From NCBI RefSeq assembly GCF_005768555.2, contig NZ_VCHX02000346.1:1-49213 (forward strand): a stretch of 49,213 bases of DNA. The letters are read 5' to 3'. The translations under genes were made by a program, and so were the position numbers. The stretch comes from Streptomyces sporangiiformans. Its GTDB lineage: Bacteria > Actinomycetota > Actinomycetes > Streptomycetales > Streptomycetaceae. Position 1 is the stretch's first letter, and each line of letters opens with the position of its first letter. Positions 9,486 through 17,169 of the stretch are shown one piece after another. The notes under the pieces were generated by a model. The model ran no database searches, was not told where the DNA came from, and was given only the letters and a program-made list of their open reading frames with translations.

Positions 9486-9713
9486 TCAAGGGACCTCACC
9501 GCGACTGCGTGCGTTCGCGTACGCCGTCGCCGCGCTGAGTCTTTCCGCCGGGGTGGCCGTACGGAGCGCGCCCGGTTCGCAGTCCCACTCGCGGCCGCCG
9601 CCGTACGGTCTGAGTTGTACGTACGGTCCCTCGTGCCCCATCACCACACCCACCGTCCCTGTTGTCGTGTCGACCGCGTACGTCCCGATCGGCGGCTTCC
9701 TCGACGACTTCAT
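9486..9713 (-). CDS. Small unknown protein linked to an Scr1/WhiJ-like regulator
   Basis: A 75-residue product (MKSSRKPPIGTYAVDTTTGT...) with a compact beta-rich look: GTVGVVMGHEGPYVQLRPYGGGREWDCEPGALR followed by an Ala-rich helix. Its start overlaps the stop of the preceding gene (ATGA), so the two are coupled. The pair is transcribed divergently from the regulator at 10052. Short genes of this kind often lie beside such regulators in streptomycetes (recollection, not search). No function assigned. Confidence 0.65.
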   Translation of the reverse strand: MKSSRKPPIGTYAVDTTTGTVGVVMGHEGPYVQLRPYGGGREWDCEPGALRTATPAERLSAATAYANARSRGEVP

Positions 9714-9937
9714 CCGATCACCGCCGCGAGCCGGGCCGCCGTCTCGACGGAGCACCGGCCCAATTCCACGAGCGGGCAGGGCGCCTCGCGCGCCAAAGTT
9801 GCCGGGTCGATCCGGAGCGTCGGCAACATAATTCCTGCGTTTTCGAGTGCTCCGCGCAACTCTTTCACCGTCTCCTCCGCCTCCTCGACGCAAGCCGTCG
9901 AGTGTTGTGCACTGCGGGCTTCCTGGGCTGCCCTCAC
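9710..9937 (-). CDS. Small unknown helical protein, first gene of a coupled pair
   Basis: A 75-residue product starting at GTG 9937, which has a GGGGA ribosome site five bases upstream; ATG 9973 in the same frame has only a too-close GGAG. The sequence (SAQHSTACVEEAEETVKELRGALENAGIMLPTLRID) is a helix-forming segment, followed by the conserved-looking ATLAREAPCPLVELGRCSVETAARLAAVI. Coupled by ATGA to the next gene. It may be a partner of the adjacent regulatory pair, by position only. Confidence 0.6.
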   Translation of the reverse strand: MRAAQEARSAQHSTACVEEAEETVKELRGALENAGIMLPTLRIDPATLAREAPCPLVELGRCSVETAARLAAVIG

Positions 9938-10051
9938 GGTGGTCCCCTTTCTTTTGGGTTTCACTCTTTTCATCTCCAGGTTGGCGGCGGCCGCTTAGAC
10001 TCGGAAGACCTCTACGCTCAGCAACGTTCGTGCAGTACAAGGGGGTTGGCC

Positions 10052-10885
10052 ATGGCCAATGGTTCACGGCAGGCGGCTTGGGAGTTCTTCGGAACCGAGC
10101 TGAAACGGCGGCGCGAGGAGGCCGGTTTCACACAGGCGGAGTTGGGTTCTCGCGTTTTTGTGTCGGGCGGCTACATTGGGCAATTCGAACAGGCCATTCG
10201 GAAACCACAGTTGGATGTGGCGCAGAGGATCGATGGGCTCCTACAAACCGACGGTTTTTTCGAGAGGCTTTGGCGAAAGCTCATCGACGACCACCGATAC
10301 GCGGAGTATTTTGCGGCGGTCGTGGAGCTGGAGAGGCAAGCGATCAGCATCACCGAGTTCGCGCCGCTCGTGGTCCCCGGCCTGTTGCAGACACCCGCGT
10401 ACGCTCGTGCGATCACTCGGGCGACCAACCCCTTCGTCTCCGCCGAGTACGTGGAAGACAAGGTCAACGCCCGCATGGAACGCTCACGCATCCTCGCGGA
10501 CGCCACAAGGCCCAAGTATTGGGCCGTACTCCACGAGAGCGTGCTGCGCACCACGGTCGGGGAGACGGTCACCATGGCGGAACAGCTGGACCGCATCGTG
10601 GCGCTCGCGCGGGAGTGGGCGGTGATGGTGCAGGTGCTTCCGTTCAGCGTGGGCGCCTGCCCCCTCCCGACCGGGACGCTGAAGTTAATGGAGTTCGAGG
10701 ACGCACCGCCAACCGCCTATACAGAGGCGGTGTTTTCGGGGAATCTGCTGGACGATCCGGCGCTGGTGAAGCGCGCACAGGGCGCATACGATCTGATCAG
10801 GGCCGCCGCGTTGTCGCCGGAGGCGTCCCTGACCCTGATCGAATCGGTGGCGGAGGACCGCAGACGATGCGCGAGTACGACTTGA
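10052..10885 (+). CDS. XRE-family regulator with DUF5753 domain (Scr1/WhiJ-like)
   Basis: A 277-residue DNA-binding regulator. An N-terminal XRE helix-turn-helix spans about residues 12-68 (LKRRREEAGFTQAELGSRVFVSGGYIGQFEQAIRKPQ). The rest is the DUF5753 domain, recognisable by LVVPGLLQTPAYARAI and VLHESVLRTTVG. The family includes WhiJ and the antitoxin-like Scr1 proteins of Streptomyces. The gene contains a TTA leucine codon at 10685-10687 (codon 212), so its translation should depend on the rare bldA tRNA. It overlaps the DUF397 gene by 19 bases. Local AT-richness at its 5' end is higher than in neighbouring genes. Confidence 0.9.
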   Translation: MANGSRQAAWEFFGTELKRRREEAGFTQAELGSRVFVSGGYIGQFEQAIRKPQLDVAQRIDGLLQTDGFFERLWRKLIDDHRYAEYFAAVVELERQAISITEFAPLVVPGLLQTPAYARAITRATNPFVSAEYVEDKVNARMERSRILADATRPKYWAVLHESVLRTTVGETVTMAEQLDRIVALAREWAVMVQVLPFSVGACPLPTGTLKLMEFEDAPPTAYTEAVFSGNLLDDPALVKRAQGAYDLIRAAALSPEASLTLIESVAEDRRRCASTT

Positions 10886-11100
10886 GCAGCGCTCAGTGGC
10901 GCAAGAGCACGTACAGCGACGGCAACGGCGGCGACTGCATCGAGGTAGCCGACGGAGTCCCCAACATCGTCCCCGTACGGGACAGCAAGGTCCCGGACGG
11001 CCCCGTTCTCGTGTTCCCCGCGGACGCCTGGGCCGCCTTCGTCGGTGCTAGCGTCGCCCACCCGTCAGGGCCATGGCGTGATGGCTCAGGAGCATGCTGA
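10867..11100 (+). CDS. DUF397 protein, partner of the upstream regulator
   Basis: A 77-residue protein with the DUF397 signature: WRKSTYSDGNGGDCIEVADGVPNIVPVRDSKVPDGPVLVFPADAWAAFV, usually 60-70 residues. It starts inside the regulator gene (19-base overlap), as is normal for these pairs. In S. coelicolor a pair of this kind has been described as toxin (DUF397) and antitoxin (XRE); whether this copy is toxic is unknown. Its last 53 bases lie antisense to the convergent gene at 11048, and the final dozen residues (HPSGPWRDGSGAC) run past the usual domain end. Confidence 0.82.
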   Translation: MREYDLSSAQWRKSTYSDGNGGDCIEVADGVPNIVPVRDSKVPDGPVLVFPADAWAAFVGASVAHPSGPWRDGSGAC

Positions 11101-11476
11101 CCGACCCCTTCGTGTAGAGGACCGCTCCCACGATGGATACGGGCACGGAGAGGCCGAGCACACCGAGCAGGCGGGGCCAGGGACGCTCGACGGCGCAGCG
11201 AGCGACGCTGCCATCGCCGTACGCCGGTTTCTCGAAGAGGAGACCGTAGCAGCCTCCACCGCCCGAGAAGGCGCCGCTGGGCATGAGCAACTGCCAGGCC
11301 ACGTAGCCCCACATGAGCGCGGCGAGGATCAGCAGCCCAATACCGCGTTCCTTCCACTTCCCGGCCCGGTCCAGGAGCTTCCGATGGAGCTCCGCATTCC
11401 GTATCTCGGCGTCCCCCACGCCCGCCTCCCCCTGCCCTGTGGGTCCAGCGGCACAGGCTGGTGCCCCCGCGCCCAT
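11048..11476 (-). CDS. Membrane protein, unknown function
   Basis: A 142-residue product with a charged N-terminal helix (DAEIRNAELHRKLLDRAGKWKERG) and two membrane segments (IGLLILAALMWGYVAWQLL and LLGVLGLSVPVSIVGAVLYT). Between them an external loop carries GGGGCYGLLFEKPAYGDGSVARC, with two cysteines that may pair. ATG 11476 is preceded by GGGG; the same frame continues upstream into the AraC gene and is not used. Its 3' end overlaps the DUF397 gene by 53 bases on the opposite strand. Confidence 0.6.
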   Translation of the reverse strand: MGAGAPACAAGPTGQGEAGVGDAEIRNAELHRKLLDRAGKWKERGIGLLILAALMWGYVAWQLLMPSGAFSGGGGCYGLLFEKPAYGDGSVARCAVERPWPRLLGVLGLSVPVSIVGAVLYTKGSVSMLLSHHAMALTGGRR

Positions 11477-11544
11477 CGCCCCATTCTGCGCCGAAACGAC
11501 TGATTCCGTCGACCATCCCGTTCGTACGAGACGCTGTTGACCTG

Positions 11545-12339
11545 TTAGTCGCGGACCGGGAAGTACTGCCTCGGCGTCAGGCCCACGATCCGGCGGAACG
11601 CGGCGACGAAGGAGCTGGCGGAGGCGTAGCCGACGCGGCGGGCCACGGACTCGAGCGGCAGCCCCTCGGCGAGGAACGGCATCGCGGCCTGCATGCGCAG
11701 TTGCTCGCGCCACTGGCCGAAGGCCAGGCCCGTCTCGGTGACGAAGAGCCGGGCCAACGTGCGACCGCTCGCGCCGACTTCGGCTCCCCAGGCCGACAGG
11801 GGACGCCCGTCCGCGGGGTCGGTGGCGAGGGCCCTGGCCACCGTACGGGCGCGCGGGTCGCGGGGCTCGGTCACCGAGACGCTGGTGACCGGGACGGGGT
11901 GCAGCACGTCGAGGAGCACGGCCTCCGCGCGCGACCGGGCCTCCGGGGCCAGGTCGGTGCGGACCAGATGGTCGATGAGCGCCTGTAGGAGGGGGCCGAC
12001 GGACACGACCGTCGGCTCGGTCCAGTCGATGTGCGGGCAGCTCGCGGGATCGACGTACGGACTGCGCATGACGGTGTCACCCGCCGCCTCCGTCGTGTGG
12101 GGCAACCCTGCGGGGATCCACAGGGCGAGCGAGGGCGGCAGCAGCCAGGAGCCCCGTTCGCTGCGCACCCGGAGCAACCCCTTCGCGGACCAGGCCAGTT
12201 GGTGAAACGAATGCCAGTGCGCGGTGAAGGTGGTCCCACGCGGCATGGTGAAGTGCCCGACGAAGATCGCCGTGGCGGTCGTGACGGGGCCCCGGTGCTG
12301 CGGCTCGGCGGCGCACCGCGGGTGTCCGTTTCGCGACAT
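11545..12339 (-). CDS. AraC-family regulator with N-terminal cupin domain
   Basis: A 264-residue transcription factor. The N-terminal cupin sensing domain is marked by HWHSFHQLAWSAKGLLRV and the typical ALWIPAGLPHTTEAAG. The C-terminal two-helix-turn-helix AraC domain (residues about 165-260) has WGAEVGASGRTLARLF and the strong second element ESVARRVGYASASSFVAAFRRIVGLTPRQYF. It is the NimR-like single-cupin type. It is divergent from the methyltransferase gene at 12396 across 56 bases, so it may control that gene. The inducer is unknown. Confidence 0.88.
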   Translation of the reverse strand: MSRNGHPRCAAEPQHRGPVTTATAIFVGHFTMPRGTTFTAHWHSFHQLAWSAKGLLRVRSERGSWLLPPSLALWIPAGLPHTTEAAGDTVMRSPYVDPASCPHIDWTEPTVVSVGPLLQALIDHLVRTDLAPEARSRAEAVLLDVLHPVPVTSVSVTEPRDPRARTVARALATDPADGRPLSAWGAEVGASGRTLARLFVTETGLAFGQWREQLRMQAAMPFLAEGLPLESVARRVGYASASSFVAAFRRIVGLTPRQYFPVRD

Positions 12340-12395
12340 GGCACGGCAGCCTAGCCCGTAGTGGACAGACCTTGCCCGCGCCTAGCGTCGGGGCC

Positions 12396-12971
12396 ATGCC
12401 GATGAACCGAGCCCACCGCAAACTGTGCAGCTCCGAGGAGTGGGCGCAGACCACGAAGGACCGCATCCTCCCCTGGGCCCTGGAGCACGTGAACCTCGGC
12501 GACGACGTCCTGGAGATCGGCCCCGGCTACGGCGCCAACCTCCGCGTCCTCGTCGAGCGGGTGCCGCGTCTCACCGCCGTGGAGATCGACGGCGAGACCA
12601 CGCGTCTGCTGCAGGGCAGCTGGGGCGACCGCGCCCGTATCCTCCACGCCGACGGCGCGGACCTGCCGCTACCCGACGCCTCGTACGACTCGGTGGTCTG
12701 CTTCACGATGCTCCACCACGTCCCCACGGCCGCCCACCAGGACCGTATTTTCGCCGAGGCCTTCCGCGTCCTGCGGCCCGGCGGCACCTTCGCCGGCAGC
12801 GACAGCCAGCCGAACCTCCGCTTCCGCATCCTCCACTTCCGGGACACGATGAACACTCTGGACCCGTCCGCTCTCCCCGCACGCCTGGCCAACGCGGGCT
12901 TCACGGATGTATCGATCGATCTGCACCCGGAGAGCGGAGGCCTCCGCTTCCGGGGCACCCGGCCGGTGTGA
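12396..12971 (+). CDS. Class I SAM-dependent methyltransferase
   Basis: A 191-residue enzyme that would transfer a methyl group from S-adenosylmethionine to an unknown acceptor. It has the Rossmann motif I DVLEIGPGYGANLRVL, the acidic strand-2 end TAVEIDGE, motif II HADGADLPLPDASYDSVVC, and the post-motif FRVLRPGGTF, typical of Methyltransf_11 proteins. ATG 12396 and ATG 12402 are both possible starts; no ribosome site is obvious. A TAGCGT sequence at 12383-12388 would suit a -10 for a leaderless message. Divergent from an AraC regulator. Confidence 0.85.
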   Translation: MPMNRAHRKLCSSEEWAQTTKDRILPWALEHVNLGDDVLEIGPGYGANLRVLVERVPRLTAVEIDGETTRLLQGSWGDRARILHADGADLPLPDASYDSVVCFTMLHHVPTAAHQDRIFAEAFRVLRPGGTFAGSDSQPNLRFRILHFRDTMNTLDPSALPARLANAGFTDVSIDLHPESGGLRFRGTRPV

Positions 12972-12990
12972 ACTTGGCCTGAAATCGCGT

Positions 12991-13017
12991 ACAACCCTCG
13001 GGGCCCTTGGTGCGTCT
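12991..13017 (+). promoter_or_regulatory. ECF sigma-type promoter of the FG-GAP gene
   Basis: ACAACC (12991-12996), a 16-base spacer, then CGTCT (13013-13017). The AAC near -35 and TCT near -10 pattern matches the consensus known for Streptomyces SigE-like ECF promoters. Transcription would begin about 13024, four bases before a stable hairpin. Which sigma factor uses it cannot be told from sequence. Confidence 0.6.
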
Positions 13018-13027
13018 CCTGATCACC

Positions 13028-13050
13028 GCGGATGCCGGCCAGGCATCCGC
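13028..13050 (+). other. Hairpin at the 5' end of the FG-GAP mRNA
   Basis: A perfect 9-base stem (13028-13036 GCGGATGCC and 13042-13050) with a 5-base loop. It sits just after the predicted transcription start and 7 bases before the AGGAGG ribosome site at 13058. It could stabilise the message; alternatively it is the terminator of the methyltransferase gene. Confidence 0.55.
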
Positions 13051-13072
13051 CGCCCGCAGGAGGATCCCAGAA

Positions 13073-14572
13073 GTGGCGAAGCACAGACGTGTTCCCGAGC
13101 CCAGTCCCAGCCGTGTGCGCATCGCCGCCGCGACGGCGGCCGCGGCGGCGATGACCGGCGGGCTGGTGTCCCTGTCCGCGGGGACGGCGTCGGCCGCCGC
13201 GGGCAGCAGTGCCACCCAGCCGCACCAGGCCGACTTCAACAACGACGGCTACCCGGACATCGCGGTCTCCGCGCCCGTGGCCTCGGTGAACGGGCGCGAG
13301 GGCGCCGGCCAGATCACGGTCTTCCACGGCTCGGCGAGCGGCATCAGCGCGTCCAGGCACACGAACATCACGCAGAACTCCACGGGCGTTCCGGGCACTG
13401 CCGAGGCGGGCGACGGGTTCGGCTCCTCCACCTCACCGGGTGACTTCAACAGCGACGGATACACCGACCTCGCCGTCGGCACCCCGGGGGAGGGCGTGGA
13501 CGGCGACGCGGGTGCCGGAACGGTCGCCGTGCTCTGGGGCTCGTCCTCCGGTCTGAAGAGCGGCACCACCATCGCCGATCCGGCGCCGGGCAGCCACGAC
13601 GACTTCGGCTACGACGTGGCCGCGGGCGACTTCGACGGCGACACCAAGACCGACCTGGCCGTCAGCGACTCCTCCAACATCGTGCGCACCTTCAAGGGCG
13701 GCATCGCCAAGTCCGGCGCCGTGGGCTCCCGCACCGCCGTCACGACCCCGGTGCGCGACACGCACCCGTACCACGTGAACAAGATCACCGCTGGTGATGT
13801 GGACGCCGACGGCATGGACGACCTGGTGGTCAGCGGGAACAACAAGAGCGGAGACGACCACCTCGTCAGCTACCTCCTGCCCGGTACCGCGGCGGGCCTG
13901 GGCACCAGCACCGCCGAGCTGGACGGCGGCGTCGTCAGCGACATCGCCGACCTCAACGGCGACGGCTTCGGCGACGTGGTGACGGGGCTGGCCTCCGACT
14001 TGCTGGAGGCGCAGCCCGGCATGTCCACCGGCGGCAACATCCACATCACGTACGGCTCGGCGACCGGCCCGGCCGGTGAGGCCACGATCCTCTCCCAGGC
14101 CACCGAGGGAGTCCCCGGCACCGCCGAGGTGGGCGACCAGTTCGGCTGGGACCTCAGCGTCGGTGACATCAACGGCGACGGCTACAGCGACATCGCCGTC
14201 GGCGTCGCCTTCGAGGACGGCGCCGCCTCCGGTACGGGCGACAGCGGCGCGGTGACCGTGCTGTACGGCTCGGCCGCCGGCGTCACGACCGCCGGCGCCC
14301 AGCAGTTCACGCAGGCCACCGCCGGTGTCCCGGGCAGCAGCGAGTACAAGGACATGTTCGGCGGCGACGTCCTCCTCTCCGATCTCAACGCCGACGGGAA
14401 GTCCGACCTCACCATCGGTGTCATGGGCGAGAACGAGGGCAACGGCGCGATCACCGTCCTCAAGTCCAACGGCACCAAGCTCACCACCACCGGCGCGGTG
14501 TCGATCTCACCGTCCGGTGTGGGCGTCTCGACGGCCGGCTATCCGCAGTTCGGGGCCATCCTGGGCGGCTGA
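13073..14572 (+). CDS. Secreted FG-GAP (integrin-like) beta-propeller protein
   Basis: A 499-residue secreted protein. GTG 13073 has a perfect AGGAGG ribosome site nine bases upstream. An N-terminal signal peptide ends in a SAGTASAAA-type cleavage region at about residues 40-45. The remainder is seven FG-GAP repeats, each with a calcium-binding loop: ADFNNDGYPDIAV, GDFNSDGYTDLAV, GDFDGDTKTDLAV, GDVDADGMDDLVV, ADLNGDGFGDVVT, GDINGDGYSDIAV, SDLNADGKSDLTI. Seven repeats are what is needed for a closed seven-blade propeller. Such proteins bind surfaces or ligands outside the cell; this one has no attached enzyme domain. The ECF-type promoter suggests expression in envelope stress. Confidence 0.9.
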   Translation: MAKHRRVPEPSPSRVRIAAATAAAAAMTGGLVSLSAGTASAAAGSSATQPHQADFNNDGYPDIAVSAPVASVNGREGAGQITVFHGSASGISASRHTNITQNSTGVPGTAEAGDGFGSSTSPGDFNSDGYTDLAVGTPGEGVDGDAGAGTVAVLWGSSSGLKSGTTIADPAPGSHDDFGYDVAAGDFDGDTKTDLAVSDSSNIVRTFKGGIAKSGAVGSRTAVTTPVRDTHPYHVNKITAGDVDADGMDDLVVSGNNKSGDDHLVSYLLPGTAAGLGTSTAELDGGVVSDIADLNGDGFGDVVTGLASDLLEAQPGMSTGGNIHITYGSATGPAGEATILSQATEGVPGTAEVGDQFGWDLSVGDINGDGYSDIAVGVAFEDGAASGTGDSGAVTVLYGSAAGVTTAGAQQFTQATAGVPGSSEYKDMFGGDVLLSDLNADGKSDLTIGVMGENEGNGAITVLKSNGTKLTTTGAVSISPSGVGVSTAGYPQFGAILGG

Positions 14573-14604
14573 GTCCCGGCTGAGTCCCGGCTGCGACGGG
14601 TGCC

Positions 14605-15756
14605 TCAGCAGGTGGCCCGGCCATAGTGCCGGGCCACCGCGTGGAAGGCCTGCTTCGGCTCCCAGTGCCAGTCGGAGGCGGGGTCGTCGGGCCGGTCCTT
14701 GATGGACTTGACGATGGCGTAGGCCGCCATGTCGAGGTCGTACAGCGGATTGTCGGGGCGGTGCGGGGCGTCGGCAGTGACGAACTCGAACGTCATGGCC
14801 GCGTGCAGGTTCATCGACTCGAAGACGTCGAGGAGATCGGTGAGGTACGCGGCCTGCGTCCGCTCGCTGCGGACCCGGTTGCCCTTGATCTGGGGTGGAT
14901 TCTTGCTGTGGTCGACGATGTCCCAGCCCATGCCGCCCGCCTCCGGGGCGCCCTTGAAGGTGCAGGTGCCGAACTCGGTGATGGCCAGGGGCTTTCCCCA
15001 GCGCAGGTACTTGCTCAACTCCCGTACGTAGTCGGCCTTTCGGGGAAGGTACGAGTAGTAGTCGATCCCGACGATGTCGAACAGCCCCCAGTCGACCTTC
15101 TCGAGCCACTCGTCCTGCGCGGCGGCGTAGCTGAGCTTGCCGTGGAAGACGGACCGCCCGACGGCCGCCGCCTTCGCGGTGAACCTGGCCAGCCGCTTCT
15201 TCATCTTCGCCGGGTCGTAGTTCCCCTTCTGCAGGTTCTCGATCCGCTCGAAGACGTCGTCCCCCGGCAGGATCCCCGGCACGAACAGCCAGAACTCACA
15301 CCCGACGGCGAGCGTGACCTGCGCGCCCTGGCGCCGCAGCCGCTCCCCGTGCCGCCCGCTCTCCGCCAGATGCTCGAGAATCTCCCGCTGCGGCACATCC
15401 CCCAGCGTCGGCTGCAACCACACATGCAGTCCCCGTTCCGCCACCTCCGACGCCGTGGCGTTGAGCCGCTCGACCCCGTCGCCGGTGACCTCGACGGAGT
15501 CGGCGTGCAGCTCCTCCCCGATCACCCGGACGTCCTCCCGCATCCTCCGCGCGCTCCACGCGGTCCCGGGTGTCTCCCCTTCGCCCACGGTGTAGACGAT
15601 CCCCCGATGCTTCAGCCCGCGCCGCGCCTCCGCCACGGCTGCCGACGCCGGAGCCGGGGCCGCGAAGCCCCCGGCCGCCACCGCGCCCCCGACGGCCGCC
15701 GCCCCGGCCATGAAGCGCGCCCGGCTGATCCCCGTTTTCCCCTTGGTCTTCTCCAT
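14605..15756 (-). CDS. Secreted glycosidase-like TIM-barrel protein, unknown substrate
   Basis: A 383-residue product from ATG 15756. The N-terminus (TGISRARFMAGAAAVGGAVAAGGF, with an Ala-rich end) is a Tat-like export signal in which the usual twin Arg reads Arg-Ala-Arg. The mature part looks like a glycoside-hydrolase-type barrel: GCEFWLFVPGI, WGLFDIVGIDYYSY and KPLAITEFGTCTF place acidic residues at strand ends, where GH clan A enzymes keep their catalytic pair. From memory, similar actinobacterial proteins have been labelled abortive infection proteins, without evidence I can offer. The frame extends about 300 bases upstream over the DUF998 promoter region, so the later start is preferred. 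Confidence 0.6.
   Translation of the reverse strand: MEKTKGKTGISRARFMAGAAAVGGAVAAGGFAAPAPASAAVAEARRGLKHRGIVYTVGEGETPGTAWSARRMREDVRVIGEELHADSVEVTGDGVERLNATASEVAERGLHVWLQPTLGDVPQREILEHLAESGRHGERLRRQGAQVTLAVGCEFWLFVPGILPGDDVFERIENLQKGNYDPAKMKKRLARFTAKAAAVGRSVFHGKLSYAAAQDEWLEKVDWGLFDIVGIDYYSYLPRKADYVRELSKYLRWGKPLAITEFGTCTFKGAPEAGGMGWDIVDHSKNPPQIKGNRVRSERTQAAYLTDLLDVFESMNLHAAMTFEFVTADAPHRPDNPLYDLDMAAYAIVKSIKDRPDDPASDWHWEPKQAFHAVARHYGRATC
14611..14638. terminator. Bidirectional terminator overlapping a gene end
   Basis: A perfect 11-base stem (14611-14621 GGTGGCCCGGC and 14628-14638) with a 6-base loop. It lies inside the last codons of the leftward gene ending at 14605 and 38 bases after the stop of the rightward FG-GAP gene, so it can serve both convergent transcripts. 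Just before it the sequence TGAGTCCCGGC occurs twice in tandem, at the FG-GAP stop codon. Confidence 0.6.
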
Positions 15757-15889
15757 ACCGCAAGTCTGTTGAGCCGAGGGGCTCTTGGCTGTCCGCCGAT
15801 GGTCGACGACAGCGCTACCAAGGTATGAACTCCGGGCTGGGCTCCGCGCGATCCGGTCCGGTCCGGTCCGAAAAAATCTTGGTGGGCCG

Positions 15890-15919
15890 TGTCGAATCCC
15901 GGTCTTCCCGTTCGAGCTC
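15890..15919 (+). promoter_or_regulatory. Predicted ECF42 promoter of the DUF998-DGPF-sigma operon
   Basis: TGTCGA at 15890-15895, a 17-base spacer, then CGAGCTC starting at 15913. This matches the motif reported for ECF42-group sigma factors (TGTCGA near -35, CGA(T/N)C near -10), and the downstream operon encodes such a sigma factor. It lies about 55 bases before the DUF998 start. The match is seen directly; self-activation is inference. Confidence 0.7.
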
Positions 15920-15970
15920 CCAGTAGAAGGGCCGATACGCCGGCCCTCCAGTTCGAAGGGAACGGGGACG

Positions 15971-16696
15971 ATGTCCCAGACGAATACGGTGAGTACGGAG
16001 AACACGGCGAAAGCGGCCACGCGAACCCGCAGGAGCCTGCTGGCCTGCGGCATCGTCGCCGGGCCGTTCTACGTCGTGGTGTCACTGACCCAGGCGTGGA
16101 CGCGGGACGGCTTCGATCCGACACGGCACGCGTGGAGCCTGCTCGCCAACGGCAGCCTGGGCTGGATCCAGATGACCAATCTGATGCTGACGGGTCTGCT
16201 GGTCGTCGCCGGTGCGGCCGGGCTGCGCGGCGCGCCGGCCCAAGGTGCCCCGGGCACGGGCACGGGCACGGAGGCGGGCAGAGGGAGCACCTGGGCGCCC
16301 CGGCTGCTGTCGGTCTACGGGCTGAGCATGGTGGCAGCCGGAGTCTTCCGCGCCGACCCCGCGCTGGGCTTTCCTCCCGGCACGCCCGACGCGGGCACCT
16401 CGACCAGCTGGCACGGCATGCTGCATTTCGTGTCGGGAGGCGTCGGCTTCGTCTGCCTCGTCGCGGCGTGCTTCGTACTGGCGCACCGTTTCGCGGGCGC
16501 CGGCCTGCGAGGATGGGCGATGTTCTCGCGCACCACCGGGGTGGTGTTCCTGACGACGTTCATGGCGCTCGCCGCCAGTGGCGGACGCGTCTGGGCGAAC
16601 CTGACGTTCACGGCGGCCATTCTGCTGGCCTGGGCGTGGCTGTCGATGACCTCGATGCACTTCAACGGCCGCGCCCCACGCGAGGTGACCGCGTAG
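15971..16696 (+). CDS. DUF998 family membrane protein
   Basis: A 241-residue integral membrane protein with about six hydrophobic segments. The family pattern is clear: LLACGIVAGPFYVVVSLTQAWTRDGFDPTRHAWSLLANG at the start, WIQMTNLMLTGLLVVAGAAG, VYGLSMVAAGVFRADPALGFPPGTP and WHGMLHFVSGGVGF. The start was set at ATG 15971; upstream codons in frame overlap the ECF42-like promoter. It is the first gene of an operon ending in an ECF42 sigma factor. Its role is unknown. Confidence 0.85.
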   Translation: MSQTNTVSTENTAKAATRTRRSLLACGIVAGPFYVVVSLTQAWTRDGFDPTRHAWSLLANGSLGWIQMTNLMLTGLLVVAGAAGLRGAPAQGAPGTGTGTEAGRGSTWAPRLLSVYGLSMVAAGVFRADPALGFPPGTPDAGTSTSWHGMLHFVSGGVGFVCLVAACFVLAHRFAGAGLRGWAMFSRTTGVVFLTTFMALAASGGRVWANLTFTAAILLAWAWLSMTSMHFNGRAPREVTA

Positions 16697-16752
16697 CTCC
16701 CCACCGCACCTCACCTCACCTCACCGCTCCCCACCACACCGGAAAGGTCCGA

Positions 16753-17145
16753 ATGATGCGATACCTGGCTCTGCTCAAGGCCGCCCGACCGACCACCCCG
16801 CCCCCGCCCGAGCTGATGGAAGCGATCATGAAGCTCGGCGAGGACGCGACCAATGCCGGCAGCCTGCTGGACACCGCCGGCCTGGCGCCGAGCGCGATGG
16901 GCTCCCGCGTCAGTCTGTCGGAGGGGAAGCTGACCGTGACCGACGGCCCGTTCGCCGAGGCGAAGGAGATCATCAGCTACGCGCTCTACGAGGTGCGTAC
17001 CAAGGAGGAGGTCGTCGAGTGGACTTCGCGGTTCATGCAGTTGCACCGGGACCTGTGGCCGGGCTGGGAAGGCGACGCTGAGGTCCTGAAGGTGATGGGA
17101 CCCGAGGACTTCGCCTCGCCTGCCTCGCAGACCTCGCCCGCCTAG
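16753..17145 (+). CDS. YCII/DGPF-domain protein, ECF42 partner
   Basis: A 130-residue protein of the DGPF (YCII-related) family: MMRYLALLKAARPTTPPP at the start and the name-giving motif in TVTDGPFAEAKEIISYALYEV. A GGAAAGG ribosome site precedes the start; two ATG codons at 16753 and 16756 are alternatives. DGPF genes are the constant neighbours of ECF42 sigma factors and are their known main targets, although their biochemical activity is not established. It ends 24 bases before the sigma gene. Confidence 0.9.
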   Translation: MMRYLALLKAARPTTPPPPELMEAIMKLGEDATNAGSLLDTAGLAPSAMGSRVSLSEGKLTVTDGPFAEAKEIISYALYEVRTKEEVVEWTSRFMQLHRDLWPGWEGDAEVLKVMGPEDFASPASQTSPA

Positions 17146-17169
17146 CTCGCGGGTGGTTGGATCGGCGGC

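Noticed and set aside
14626..15828. Long plus-strand open frame opposite the glycosidase-like gene
   Set aside because: High-GC shadow: composition is Arg/Gly/Pro/Leu-rich and shows no family motif, whereas the other strand has clear motifs.
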